Assembly (NCBI GenBank): GCA_015228975.1
Contig: JADGCN010000006.1
Span: 1-61,167, forward strand
Source: Magnetococcales bacterium
Lineage (GTDB): Bacteria > Pseudomonadota > Magnetococcia > Magnetococcales > UBA8363
Direction: 5' to 3'
DNA length: 61,167 bases
Shown here: positions 36,088-43,737 of the stretch, piece after piece
Layout: every line of letters begins with the position of its first letter
Position numbering within the stretch: position 1 is the first letter of the stretch
Notes under the pieces: model-generated
What the model was told of the DNA's origin: nothing
The model's input: only the letters and a program-made list of their open reading frames with translations
Databases searched by the model: none
Translations under genes and position numbers: made by a program

Positions 36088-36188
36088 CGCCCCCCTTTAC
36101 ACGAAGCATTTTCGCGTTTTTTTGCGAAAATGCGCCCGGGGGCGCGCCTTATCGTGATCGCTTTCGCGTTTTTTGCGAAAGGGATCAC
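36088..36188. repeat. CGCCCCC hairpin element plus second strong hairpin
   Basis: GCATTTTCGC (36106-36115) pairs with GCGAAAATGC (36124-36133) and is enclosed by CGCCCCC (from 36088) and GGGGGCG (36138-36144). The same layered element occurs at 5062-5118 in the kup/amrS gap. A second hairpin follows: GTGATC and CTTTCGC (36154-36167) with GCGAAAG and GATCAC (36175-36188). Read on the minus strand it follows the TPR gene and may terminate it. Confidence 0.75.
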
Positions 36189-36216
36189 ACTTCATGCTGG
36201 GTTCACGAAATAATGA

Positions 36217-38127
36217 TCACGGCTTTTGATTGAACCGACACTCCTTGGCAAACCATGCCATCACCTGCTGAAACTCGGTTACCTTCCAACCTTTGTTAAT
36301 GAACCTTTGACAATCCATCATTAGTATTGTTTCAAGTTGCGATTCATTTTGGGCTAGAGAGACCGCTTCCCGATACAGCGTGTATGCCGTTTTTTCATCC
36401 CCTTGCAAAAGATGGGCATGGCCAAGATCGACCGTCCAATCCCACATTTCTGGAGCAAGTTCGTGTGCCTTGCGTGTGTTTTTCTGTCCCTCGGCAAATT
36501 TTCCTTGCTGGAGGAGGATTCTGCCAATCTTCCCATAGGGAATACTCAGATGGAATGAAAATGGCTTTTGGTTGGGAAATGGATTGAACACTTGTTCGAT
36601 AATGGCAATTTCCTGTTGATAATTGTGAATAGCCCTATCGAGATCCCCCTTTATCATCAATACATTGCCTATCTTGTGATGACTCACCGCAAGATCGCGT
36701 TGCCACTCGGTGTTCGTTGGATCCAGATCGGCAAGACGCTTACAAATCGCCATAGCTTCAAGATAGGAAGCCAGAGCCTTATCGGGATCATCTTTTTTCA
36801 ACAATACTTCGCCTATCTTGTTATGGCTCACCGAAAGGTCGCGCTGCCACTCGGTGTTCGTTGGATCCAGCTCAGCCAAACGCTTACTAATCACCATAGC
36901 TTCATGATAGGAAGCCAGAGCCCCATCGGGATCATCTTTTTTCAACAATACATCGCCTATCTTGTTATGGCTCACCGCAAGATCGCGCTGCCACTCGGTG
37001 TTCTTTGGATCCAGCTCAGTCAAACGCTTACGAATCGCCATAGCTTCATGATAGGAAGCCAGAACCCCATCGAGATCATCTTTTTTCAACAATACATCGC
37101 CTATCTTTTCATGACTCACCGAAAGATCGCGCTGCCACTCGGTGTTCGTTGGATCCAGATCGGCAAGACGCTTACAAATCTCCATAGCTTCAAAATAGGA
37201 CGCCATAGCTAAAGACAGATCACTCTTTTGCAAAAATACGTCGGCTATCCTTTCATGGCTCACCGAAAGATCGCGCTGCCACTCGGTGTTCTTTGGATCC
37301 AGCTCGGCAAGACGCTTACAAATCTCCATAGCTTCAAGATAGGACGCCATAGCTAAAGACAGATCACCCTTTTTCTTAAGTACGTCGGCTATCTTGTTAT
37401 GACTCACCGAAAGATCGCGCTGCCACTCGGTATTCTTTGGATCCAGCCCGATCAAACGCTCCATCATTTTCTTCGCATCTTGATAGGCCGCCATAGCACC
37501 AGGCAGATCACCCTGACGCACACACACGTCGCCTATCCTAAGATGGTTCATCGCAATATTGCGCATCGAACCGGCGTTCGTTGCCGAAAGCTCGGACTTG
37601 GGTACCACACCTCCCTTGCGACCCAAACCAAAGCCAACGCGATAAAGATCGGGCATGTCGATTCGACCGTCTTGGCGGATCACAAAAATTCCTAGCAACT
37701 CCAAATCCTTGCGAACACCGTTCCAGCTCTCGACATGTTGCGGCGGCAAGTTTCCCGATAAAAAAGATTTTGGCCCATTAGGAAATGTATCTTCCCAAGC
37801 ATCATTGATTTCATGATAATCACAAGGGACGTTTTTTCCTCGGAGTGCAGCCATAACGCCTGGCACCCAAGGATCGTCTTCCGCCACTTGGTTAACGCGG
37901 ATTTGGGAAGCCTTCTGGATACCACGTTTGAGACTTTCATAATGCAGTGCCAACGGATAATCGGCGTAGTTCGCCATGCTGTCCTCGGCAGCACTGGAGA
38001 TAGCCGCAAGAAAAGAACGTGGAGAAGTCTGACCATGACCATCCGCCAGATGGCTGACACTCCACACATAGGGGACACCACGACGGGCATCTTTGCCCAT
38101 CTTATTTCCGGCAAGAGCCTCAAACAA
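36217..38127 (-). CDS. TPR-repeat half of a frameshifted NTPase-TPR protein
   Basis: About 636 residues. The first part (LFEALAGNKMGKDARRG... to about 170) is not recognised; it continues the NTPase domain encoded just upstream in another frame. Residues about 190-500 are six to seven tandem 48-residue repeats built on the pattern LDPKNTEWQRDLSVSHNKIGDVL, a TPR-like helical repeat, and a divergent helical tail follows. No proper start codon with a ribosome site exists: the frame is cut off upstream by a TGA near 38173. A one-base shift between about 38150 and 38170 joins it to the NTPase frame, giving one protein of about 920-930 residues. Downstream partner of a KGGVGR ATPase. Confidence 0.8.
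   Translation of the reverse strand: MFEALAGNKMGKDARRGVPYVWSVSHLADGHGQTSPRSFLAAISSAAEDSMANYADYPLALHYESLKRGIQKASQIRVNQVAEDDPWVPGVMAALRGKNVPCDYHEINDAWEDTFPNGPKSFLSGNLPPQHVESWNGVRKDLELLGIFVIRQDGRIDMPDLYRVGFGLGRKGGVVPKSELSATNAGSMRNIAMNHLRIGDVCVRQGDLPGAMAAYQDAKKMMERLIGLDPKNTEWQRDLSVSHNKIADVLKKKGDLSLAMASYLEAMEICKRLAELDPKNTEWQRDLSVSHERIADVFLQKSDLSLAMASYFEAMEICKRLADLDPTNTEWQRDLSVSHEKIGDVLLKKDDLDGVLASYHEAMAIRKRLTELDPKNTEWQRDLAVSHNKIGDVLLKKDDPDGALASYHEAMVISKRLAELDPTNTEWQRDLSVSHNKIGEVLLKKDDPDKALASYLEAMAICKRLADLDPTNTEWQRDLAVSHHKIGNVLMIKGDLDRAIHNYQQEIAIIEQVFNPFPNQKPFSFHLSIPYGKIGRILLQQGKFAEGQKNTRKAHELAPEMWDWTVDLGHAHLLQGDEKTAYTLYREAVSLAQNESQLETILMMDCQRFINKGWKVTEFQQVMAWFAKECRFNQKP
36645..37530 (-). repeat. 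144-bp tandem repeats encoding TPR-like units
   Basis: A block beginning TGCCACTCGG recurs at 36701, 36845, 36989, 37133, 37277 and 37421, exactly 144 bases apart each time. Neighbouring units are nearly identical in DNA, so the array is recently expanded or kept alike by recombination. Copy number may vary between strains. Confidence 0.92.
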
Positions 38128-38993
38128 ATGGCGCTGGTAAAGCGACTCTGACCAACCGAACGCAATAATGCCTCACGGGGGGGGAGAATGGACGTCACCA
38201 TGGCACGCAGGCACTCCCCATGGCCATCGTTTGCATTGATGAGGCGCTGCCACAACATGGCGTGTAAATCATGCCGTTCCCAGGTCAACCCGGCCTGGGT
38301 AGCCAAAATCTTTGACGCATCAACGAACGAAGTAACCGACTCATCCTTTTGATCGGGACGCAGAAAAATTTTGGCACTTAGTCGGGAAAAATCACGCAAC
38401 CACAAGGCTACTTGCAGCAAGTCACGAATGATACGTTTCATCGTGAACCAGTCTTGACTTGTGCGATCCAGTGCATCGAAAAGGAGGAGACCAAACTGAT
38501 TTGTGTTGGCAAGCTTTGTATTGGCAGTCTCGGCAATGGTTGCAACTGGTTCAGGATTTTGCACCACCCACTGCACTGTTGCGTCCCAAGAGTCTGTTGG
38601 AACCTGTTTTTCAATCAAACCTGCCAACCAACGCACGATCACGGCACGCCAAACGTCATGGGGTTGGTGATGGCCAAGCAGAGTCTTGAAAGTTCCCCGG
38701 TCGGGATAGGCGTTGATGTTCGGTTTGGCAGAATAACCGATACGAATGGTTGTGTGTGTCAATTCGGGTACAGACACCCCGATCTGCTGGCGCAGTGCGT
38801 CATCGCTTAAAGCTGCCGTCCAGAACGACTTGCCGACGCCGCGTGCGCCCACCACAAGCACAGCCTCACGGGCAAGTGCCTTGCGATGCATAGGGGGAAT
38901 GCAGAGCGTGCCAGGGCGTGGGATATCGCCCGTGTTGTCCAACTCAAACGGTGCCGCAAGAATGGCCTGGCGAATATCTTGCGCATTCGTCAT
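37692..38993 (-). CDS. P-loop NTPase half of a frameshifted NTPase-TPR protein
   Basis: Only the first 280 or so residues are natural. MTNAQDIRQAILAAPFELD leads to a P-loop VVGARGVGKSFWTAAL (about 47-62) and a candidate Walker B LLLFDALDRT (about 173-182), an arrangement of STAND/AAA-like NTPases. After LPPREALLRS (near base 38160) the frame becomes Trp/Cys/Arg-rich nonsense, while the natural continuation is found in the overlapping frame that leads into the TPR repeats. This is a one-base deletion, or a sequencing error. The gene overlaps the upstream ParA-like gene by four bases (ATGA), so the proteins are made together. Confidence 0.78.
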   Translation of the reverse strand: MTNAQDIRQAILAAPFELDNTGDIPRPGTLCIPPMHRKALAREAVLVVGARGVGKSFWTAALSDDALRQQIGVSVPELTHTTIRIGYSAKPNINAYPDRGTFKTLLGHHQPHDVWRAVIVRWLAGLIEKQVPTDSWDATVQWVVQNPEPVATIAETANTKLANTNQFGLLLFDALDRTSQDWFTMKRIIRDLLQVALWLRDFSRLSAKIFLRPDQKDESVTSFVDASKILATQAGLTWERHDLHAMLWQRLINANDGHGECLRAMVTSILPPREALLRSVGQSRFTSAICLRLLPEIRWAKMPVVVSPMCGVSAIWRMVMVRLLHVLFLRLSPVLPRTAWRTTPIIRWHCIMKVSNVVSRRLPKSALTKWRKTILGCQALWLHSEEKTSLVIIMKSMMLGKIHFLMGQNLFYRETCRRNMSRAGTVFARIWSC

Positions 38994-40282
38994 GTCTGGT
39001 TCTCCCGTTCCAGGACGTTCTTCAGAAAACCAAGCAGCTTTCCATAAACCAGCTCCACTTCGTCCTCATCCAATTGCTGCATACGCTGCTGTAAGTTCAA
39101 CAAACCAAACCAGCCCCGGTTCCAGCGGATCGGCAACGGTGCGTGCGGGGCGGTATCGTCGTCTTCTTCATAGTTCCAACCGCTGACAGCACCCAGCGAG
39201 ACATTATCGTAAATATCCGCGAATAATAGGTAGGAACTGGTGCAAATTGCTGCAATGTATTCAGGTCTGCGTTCGTCATCCGGTACGAGTCCGGCAACCA
39301 ACTGCAAGCGAGTTCGCATCTCCGTGATGACACCGAGTTGTTGCCAATACGAAAACAAGGTACGATAACCCGTCCAGGTTTGCTGGCCCTGAATGGCAAA
39401 CATCAAGATTGTGTCAGCACCCAAATGGGTCACGCAGGTGGCGGCCACTTCGTCAATGCCGGCGCGAGAATCGATCAGGATGACATCTGGTTTAATATCC
39501 GATTCAAGCTGATCGATCAAACGTTTCAGGCGCTTTGACCAAGCTTCGGGAGGCTTCCGAAGTGTGGTCTTCGGCATCCACACCCGACCCAGCTTGGAGA
39601 CATAATCACCAGGTTCTTTACCGTGTGCCGGTACGAAATTAATTTGGCCATCAGTCGGTAAATCGCTCATCGCAATGAGATCCTTCAACACCGCATCCCC
39701 GTTGTCAACCAAGTCTTCCACCAACCAGTCGGTGATGCCGTACTTGGGTTGCCGTTCAGGAGACAACAAGGAGCTTGAAAGTCCCGGCGATTCCAAATCC
39801 AGATCCAACACCAGCACCCGCTTTCCCTGCTTGGCCAACGCCCAGGTACAGGCTGCCAAAGCGGTTGAGCGTCCCACACCACCTTTGATGGAAAAAAATA
39901 CAATGCGCGGGGCTCCAGTGGAAACCTCGGCAATGGTCTCCCATCGCGATTCGCTTGCCAAACGATCAATGACCCTGACGTTCTCGAACCCCGGTAAAAC
40001 AAAACCCACAATCCCTTGGGTTGCATCTTCGGGCTCGTACTCAGACAGGATGCCTGTAGCAACCGGATAAGCGTGGGGTGCGATACGTTTCGCCAGGGCG
40101 CTGTAAAGATCCTCGATTTGTTTGTATCGTGCATCGTTGGCGGCATCTTTCTCCGACACGATGAAGCGTACCCGTCCGTTAAGGTCGCGGTTGATCAGCA
40201 ACCACTCCAATGTATCGACCATGTTATGATGCTCTTCCAGTATTTCGATGGCGTTGGACACGATTTCGTCAAAGGTACTCAT
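38990..40282 (-). CDS. ParA/MinD-like ATPase with KGGVGR P-loop
   Basis: A 430-residue SIMIBI-class ATPase. An N-terminal helical domain (about 1-120) of unknown function precedes the ATPase core: deviant Walker A FSIKGGVGRSTALAA (about 130-144), VLVLDLDLESPGLSS and DVILIDSRAGIDEVAA. The usual GKT/S of ParA proteins is replaced by GRST. Such KGGVGR variants are encoded beside NTPase and TPR proteins in several bacteria and are thought to belong to conflict/defence systems rather than to plasmid partition; I infer that here from gene order. It overlaps the small upstream gene and the downstream NTPase gene by four bases each. Confidence 0.82.
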   Translation of the reverse strand: MSTFDEIVSNAIEILEEHHNMVDTLEWLLINRDLNGRVRFIVSEKDAANDARYKQIEDLYSALAKRIAPHAYPVATGILSEYEPEDATQGIVGFVLPGFENVRVIDRLASESRWETIAEVSTGAPRIVFFSIKGGVGRSTALAACTWALAKQGKRVLVLDLDLESPGLSSSLLSPERQPKYGITDWLVEDLVDNGDAVLKDLIAMSDLPTDGQINFVPAHGKEPGDYVSKLGRVWMPKTTLRKPPEAWSKRLKRLIDQLESDIKPDVILIDSRAGIDEVAATCVTHLGADTILMFAIQGQQTWTGYRTLFSYWQQLGVITEMRTRLQLVAGLVPDDERRPEYIAAICTSSYLLFADIYDNVSLGAVSGWNYEEDDDTAPHAPLPIRWNRGWFGLLNLQQRMQQLDEDEVELVYGKLLGFLKNVLERENQT

Positions 40283-40581
40283 ATCAGCCCATCCATCTTA
40301 GCTTTCTTGATCAGTGCGGTAACCATCTGCACACCTTTTTGATGGGATTCGGTCCGATGTTGCTTGAATTCGGATTGATGGGCATAGCGGTCGGAAACAT
40401 TCCAATCTTTGAACGGATTCCCGGGAGACAACGCATATCCCGCTCCCTGAGGATGACTACAGCGATAACTCTCGAAGCGTGGCCAGATACCATTAGCATG
40501 CTTCTTGTCCCTATTATCCATCGGGCTTCCCGACGACGGGTATGCAACCCTTCCTGAGAAGGGGAGGGGTATCCATGACAA
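40279..40581 (-). CDS. Small unknown protein heading the KGGVGR operon
   Basis: Up to 100 residues; not recognised. The C-terminal two thirds look natural (NPFKDWNVSDRYAHQSEF, KGVQMVTALIKKAKMDGLI), with a Trp..AspArgTyr motif and a helical tail. The N-terminus (MSWIPLPFSGRV...) is doubtful: the true start may be an ATG near 40522 (MDNRDKKHANGIW). Its stop overlaps the ATPase start by four bases, which supports it as a real first gene of the operon. It may be an adaptor or effector partner of the ATPase. Confidence 0.55.
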   Translation of the reverse strand: MSWIPLPFSGRVAYPSSGSPMDNRDKKHANGIWPRFESYRCSHPQGAGYALSPGNPFKDWNVSDRYAHQSEFKQHRTESHQKGVQMVTALIKKAKMDGLI

Positions 40582-40678
40582 CGATCACGTTCGATACCTA
40601 TTCCGCCGTCACAGTTGATCATCGCCATCCGCAAAATGTTCCCTTCGCATGGATCGAGAAAAACACCATGTATATTTC

Positions 40679-40863
40679 GTGTCCATTGTGTCCATTTGTC
40701 CATTTGTGATGTAACATATTGTTTTTTAACTGTTTCTTTGGTAAGTATTCGGAATCACACTCCGTGTCCATTTGTGTCCATTTGTCCATTTGTGATGTAA
40801 CATATTGTTTTTAAATATTTTTCTGTACGTATTCGGAATCACTCCTCGTGTCCATTTGGGTGG
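40679..40863. repeat. Direct repeats of 84-85 bp upstream of the KGGVGR operon
   Basis: Two units start at 40679 and 40764, and a third begins at 40848. Each opens with several GTGTCCATT blocks, then TTTGTGATGTAACATATTG, a T-rich stretch and GTATTCGGAATCAC. The GTGTCCA blocks are the reverse complement of the TGGACAC blocks in the adjacent minisatellite, so the whole region can fold into large hairpins. It lies in the promoter-side gap of the minus-strand KGGVGR operon and downstream of metG. Confidence 0.88.
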
Positions 40864-40866
40864 GAT

Positions 40867-41020
40867 TGGACACAATGGACACAATGGACACAATGGACAC
40901 AATGGACAACTGGACACAATGGACAACTGGACACAATGGACAACTGGACACAATGGACAACTGGACACAATGGACACAATGGGCACAATGGGTACAATGG
41001 ACAACTGGACACAATGGACA
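40867..41020. repeat. 9/17-bp minisatellite (TGGACACAA / TGGACAACT)
   Basis: About 154 bases made only of the 9-mer TGGACACAA and the related TGGACAACT, often alternating, with a few variants (TGGGCACAA, TGGGTACAA). All six frames stay open across much of it, so it creates long artificial ORFs rich in WTQWT or CPVVHCVQLS. It is not a CRISPR array, since there are no unique spacers. Confidence 0.93.
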
Positions 41021-41226
41021 TCATTTTGACAGTATTCACACACACACTTTTTTTTTTATATAGTGGGGAGGACTGGGTCTCCTCCCCCAGGACGGATGGT
41101 GTGGGCTGGCGAGTTCATACTTTCTGGCATCACAAGCCAGATTGAAAGGCGTTCAGGCCGCTAAACGAGAACGCCATATGAAAACAATCTGTCATATCCA
41201 ATAGGATTATACAATTTTAGACAAGA
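41021..41226. other. Gap between minisatellite and the metG 3' end
   Basis: No gene is seen. It has a run of T (41048-41058) and a hairpin GGGGAGGA (41066-41073) with TCCTCCCC (41081-41088). On the metG strand that stem is followed by A residues, so it is not a standard intrinsic terminator. Confidence 0.4.
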
Positions 41227-43251
41227 TCATTGAATACGCATACCGGGTTGTGCCCCGGGATCGGGGGAGAGCAGGGCAGGGGCACCGGAACCATCGCTCG
41301 CCGCCAGGATCATCCCTTCGGAGACGCCAAACTTCATTTTTCGCGGTTGCAGGTTGGCCACCAGCACCACCAAACGACCGGGCAAACTTTCAGGGGTATA
41401 GGCGGCGCGAATCCCCGCCAGCACGGTACGTTTTCCCAAAGCACCGACATCCAAAATCAACCGCAATAATTTATCGGCACCTTCCACGGTTTCGGCGTGG
41501 GTGACCTTGGCGACCCGAAGATCAACGGTCATCAATGTGTCCAGGGTGATTTCCCTGGGGGATGTTTTGCCATCGGGAGAACCAAGCGCAACAGGAGGCG
41601 GGGGAGGGGAGGGGATGGTTTCCCGGGAATCTTCGAGCATCGCGTCAACCTTTTTGGGATCGACCCGTTGCATCAAGGCGCTGAACGGCTGGATGGTAAT
41701 GCCGACCAACGGTTCCAGCACTTCGGGCCAGTTCATGTCGTTCAGATTGAGAAAAACGCGGGTTTTTTCCGCCATGACGGGGAGGACGGGATTAAGCTGA
41801 ATCATGAGCAACCAGAAAAGATTCAAAGCAACAGTACAAGTGTCCTGTAATTCTTCGAGGCGTTTTTCCTTGGCCAGGATCCAGGGTGCCCGTTCTTCGA
41901 CAAAGCGGTTGGCTTTGTCGGCCAGGGCCATGATGGCACGCATTGCCTTGGCATATTCCCGGTCCTGATAATGGAGGGCGATGGTTCTGGCTTCCGTTAA
42001 GAAAAGTTGGAACAAGCCCTGGTCATCGGGATAACGATTGGAAAGCGTGCCGTTGAACTGTTTGTGGATGAAGCCGGCGGTGCGGGAGGCCAGGTTGACA
42101 CACTTGCCGACGAGGTCCGAATTGACCCGTTGGATGAAATCGTCAAGGTTTAGATCAATGTCATCGACCCCTTTGGTCAACTTGGCGGCATAATAATAGC
42201 GCAAATATTCACAATCGAGATGTTTGAGATAGCTCCTGGCGGTGATAAAGGTTCCCCGGGACTTGGACATTTTTTGGCCGTTGACGGTCAGGAAACCATG
42301 GGCGAAGACGCCGGTGGGGGTTCGGAAACCGGCACCTTTCAGCATGGCGGGCCAGAAGAGGGTATGGAAATAAAGGATGTCTTTACCGATGAAATGGTAG
42401 ATTTCCGCTTGATCGGGCTGCCGCCAATAGCGGTCGAAATCGATACCGCGGAGATTAAAATAGCTCAACGAGGCCGCCATGTAGCCGATGGGGGCATCGA
42501 GCCAGACGTAGAAGAATTTCCCCGGGGCGTCAGGGATTTCAAAGCCGAAATAAGGGCCATCGCGTGAAATATCCCATGCTTTCAAACCTGCTTCAAACCA
42601 TTCGGCCAACTTGTTGGCCATGGAAACCTGCAAGGCGCCGGATCGGGTCCATTCTTTGAGGAAGGCCTCAAAATTGCCCAAATTAAAGAAATAATGTTCC
42701 GACTCCCTTTGTTCGGGAGCCGTACCGCACAGGGCGCAACGGGGATGTTTGAGGTCGAGTGGGGAATAGGTGGCGGAACAGGATTCGCAGGCATCGCCGT
42801 ACTGGTCGGGGGTACCACAGGAGGGACACTGGCCACGAATGAACCGGTCTGGGAGAAACATGCCATCGTTGGGACAATAGGCTTGCATGACCGATTCGGT
42901 GAAGATATGTCCCGCCTGGCGATTGGCCAGGTAGACCTGTTCGCTTAACAGGCGGTTTTCCTCGGAGTTGGTGGAATGGTAATGGTCGAAACCAATCTGG
43001 AAATCATGAAAGTCAGTTTTATGTTCAACGTGCATCCGGGCGACCAATTCTTCCGGGGAGATGCCTTCGTTGCGAGCGCGAATCATGATGGGGGTGCCAT
43101 GGGTATCGTCGGCGCAAAAATAGAGGCATTGGCGCCCACGAACTTTATGAAAACGGACCCAGATATCGGTTTGAATGTATTCCACCAGATGGCCCAGGTG
43201 GATGGAACCGTTGGCATAAGGCAAGGCACTGGTGACCAGGATGGGACGCAT
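41227..43251 (-). CDS. metG: Methionyl-tRNA synthetase
   Basis: A 674-residue class I aminoacyl-tRNA synthetase. The HIGH-type motif is [13 protein letters not shown] at the N-terminus and [10 protein letters not shown] lies mid-protein. A connective-peptide zinc domain has two knuckle pairs (CPSCGTP..CESC and CALCG). The C-terminal 100 residues are an Arc1p/EMAP-type tRNA-binding OB domain ([20 protein letters not shown]), giving the long dimeric form as in E. coli. It is transcribed away from the dif-like hairpin and the HD-GYP gene. Confidence 0.97.
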   Translation of the reverse strand: MRPILVTSALPYANGSIHLGHLVEYIQTDIWVRFHKVRGRQCLYFCADDTHGTPIMIRARNEGISPEELVARMHVEHKTDFHDFQIGFDHYHSTNSEENRLLSEQVYLANRQAGHIFTESVMQAYCPNDGMFLPDRFIRGQCPSCGTPDQYGDACESCSATYSPLDLKHPRCALCGTAPEQRESEHYFFNLGNFEAFLKEWTRSGALQVSMANKLAEWFEAGLKAWDISRDGPYFGFEIPDAPGKFFYVWLDAPIGYMAASLSYFNLRGIDFDRYWRQPDQAEIYHFIGKDILYFHTLFWPAMLKGAGFRTPTGVFAHGFLTVNGQKMSKSRGTFITARSYLKHLDCEYLRYYYAAKLTKGVDDIDLNLDDFIQRVNSDLVGKCVNLASRTAGFIHKQFNGTLSNRYPDDQGLFQLFLTEARTIALHYQDREYAKAMRAIMALADKANRFVEERAPWILAKEKRLEELQDTCTVALNLFWLLMIQLNPVLPVMAEKTRVFLNLNDMNWPEVLEPLVGITIQPFSALMQRVDPKKVDAMLEDSRETIPSPPPPPVALGSPDGKTSPREITLDTLMTVDLRVAKVTHAETVEGADKLLRLILDVGALGKRTVLAGIRAAYTPESLPGRLVVLVANLQPRKMKFGVSEGMILAASDGSGAPALLSPDPGAQPGMRIQ

Positions 43252-43318
43252 GGGATGAACGCTTTCGCTTGAGGGTTACCAAAAAGGAGTCTTTCATGGT
43301 AATCGGATCAACGGTTTA

Positions 43319-43333
43319 CGGCAAGACTTGCCG
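43319..43333. repeat. Short palindrome beside the dif-like pair
   Basis: CGGCAAG-A-CTTGCCG is a perfect 7-bp inverted repeat 11 bases left of the dif-like pair. It could be a protein-binding site or part of a larger folded structure. Confidence 0.5.
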
Positions 43334-43344
43334 CAACAAACGCG

Positions 43345-43372
43345 ATTTAACATAACGTCGTTTATGCGACCT
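43345..43372 (-). other. dif-like Xer recombination site, inverted copy
   Basis: Read on the minus strand: XerC arm AGGTCGCATAA, spacer ACGACG, XerD arm TTATGTTAAAT. The XerD arm is identical to the E. coli dif arm; the XerC arm shares the CGCATAA core. The spacer differs from that of the partner site, so the pair folds with a mismatched centre. Confidence 0.65.
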
Positions 43373-43403
43373 GAAGGTACCCTGAGGCCTTTGCGGCCCA
43401 GTT

Positions 43404-43431
43404 GAGTCGCATAAGATGTATTATGTTAAAT
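43404..43431 (+). other. dif-like Xer recombination site, direct copy
   Basis: XerC arm GAGTCGCATAA, spacer GATGTA and XerD arm TTATGTTAAAT. Against E. coli dif (GGTGCGCATAA, TGTATA, TTATGTTAAAT) the XerD arm matches 11 of 11 and the XerC arm 8 of 11. It lies 31 bases from an inverted copy, and together they form a hairpin with 27-base arms (43344-43370 with 43406-43432). Confidence 0.72.
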
Positions 43432-43433
43432 CA

Positions 43434-43737
43434 TGGCTGCAACGAAATAGAAACCATTGAACATGGTTATTGAAAATGTTACATTTTGACACATCAGTTA
43501 ACCTGTGGTTGCAACCATCCGATAAGGAGTTCCAAGAGGGAAATCGGATGCGACGCATCAAGTTTCTGTCTTGACGAAGAATGTTCGGAATTTAAGGCGC
43601 GGTTTGCTAAGGAGTGCGCGTGACGGTCTTTGAGACATACACATTCTAATAGTGAAATATCCGGCAAAATCGTTTACCATGTCGGCCTATATGGCTGTTT
43701 GTCTTTTTTCCTCGACCGGATAAATTCAGGAAACGCT
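43434..43737 (+). promoter_or_regulatory. Upstream region of the HD-GYP gene
   Basis: About 300 bases without a gene. It contains a perfect 12-bp palindrome TGGTTGCAACCA (43506-43517), a candidate operator, and an AT-rich stretch around 43460-43485. AGGA lies shortly before the HD-GYP start. Confidence 0.35.

Noticed and set aside
36217-38993. Programmed ribosomal frameshift in the NTPase-TPR gene
   Set aside because: The shift needed is -1, but no X-XXY-YYZ slippery site or stimulating structure is visible near 38150-38170; a mutation or sequencing error is simpler.
40679-41020. CRISPR array
   Set aside because: There are no unique spacers; the repeats are contiguous or degenerate and no cas gene is present.
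40805-41029. Long open frames across the minisatellite (WTQWT- or CPVVHCVQLS-rich)
   Set aside because: They exist only because the 9-bp unit has no stop in any frame; several frames on both strands are open at once and none has a ribosome site or a homologue-like part.
43344-43432. Integron attC site
   Set aside because: The outer ends do fit the RYYYAAC/GTTRRRY pattern, but the arms match XerC/XerD dif halves far better and no integrase or cassette gene is nearby.
43344-43432. Simple intrinsic terminator
   Set aside because: It lies between two divergent genes, upstream of both, and has no U tract.
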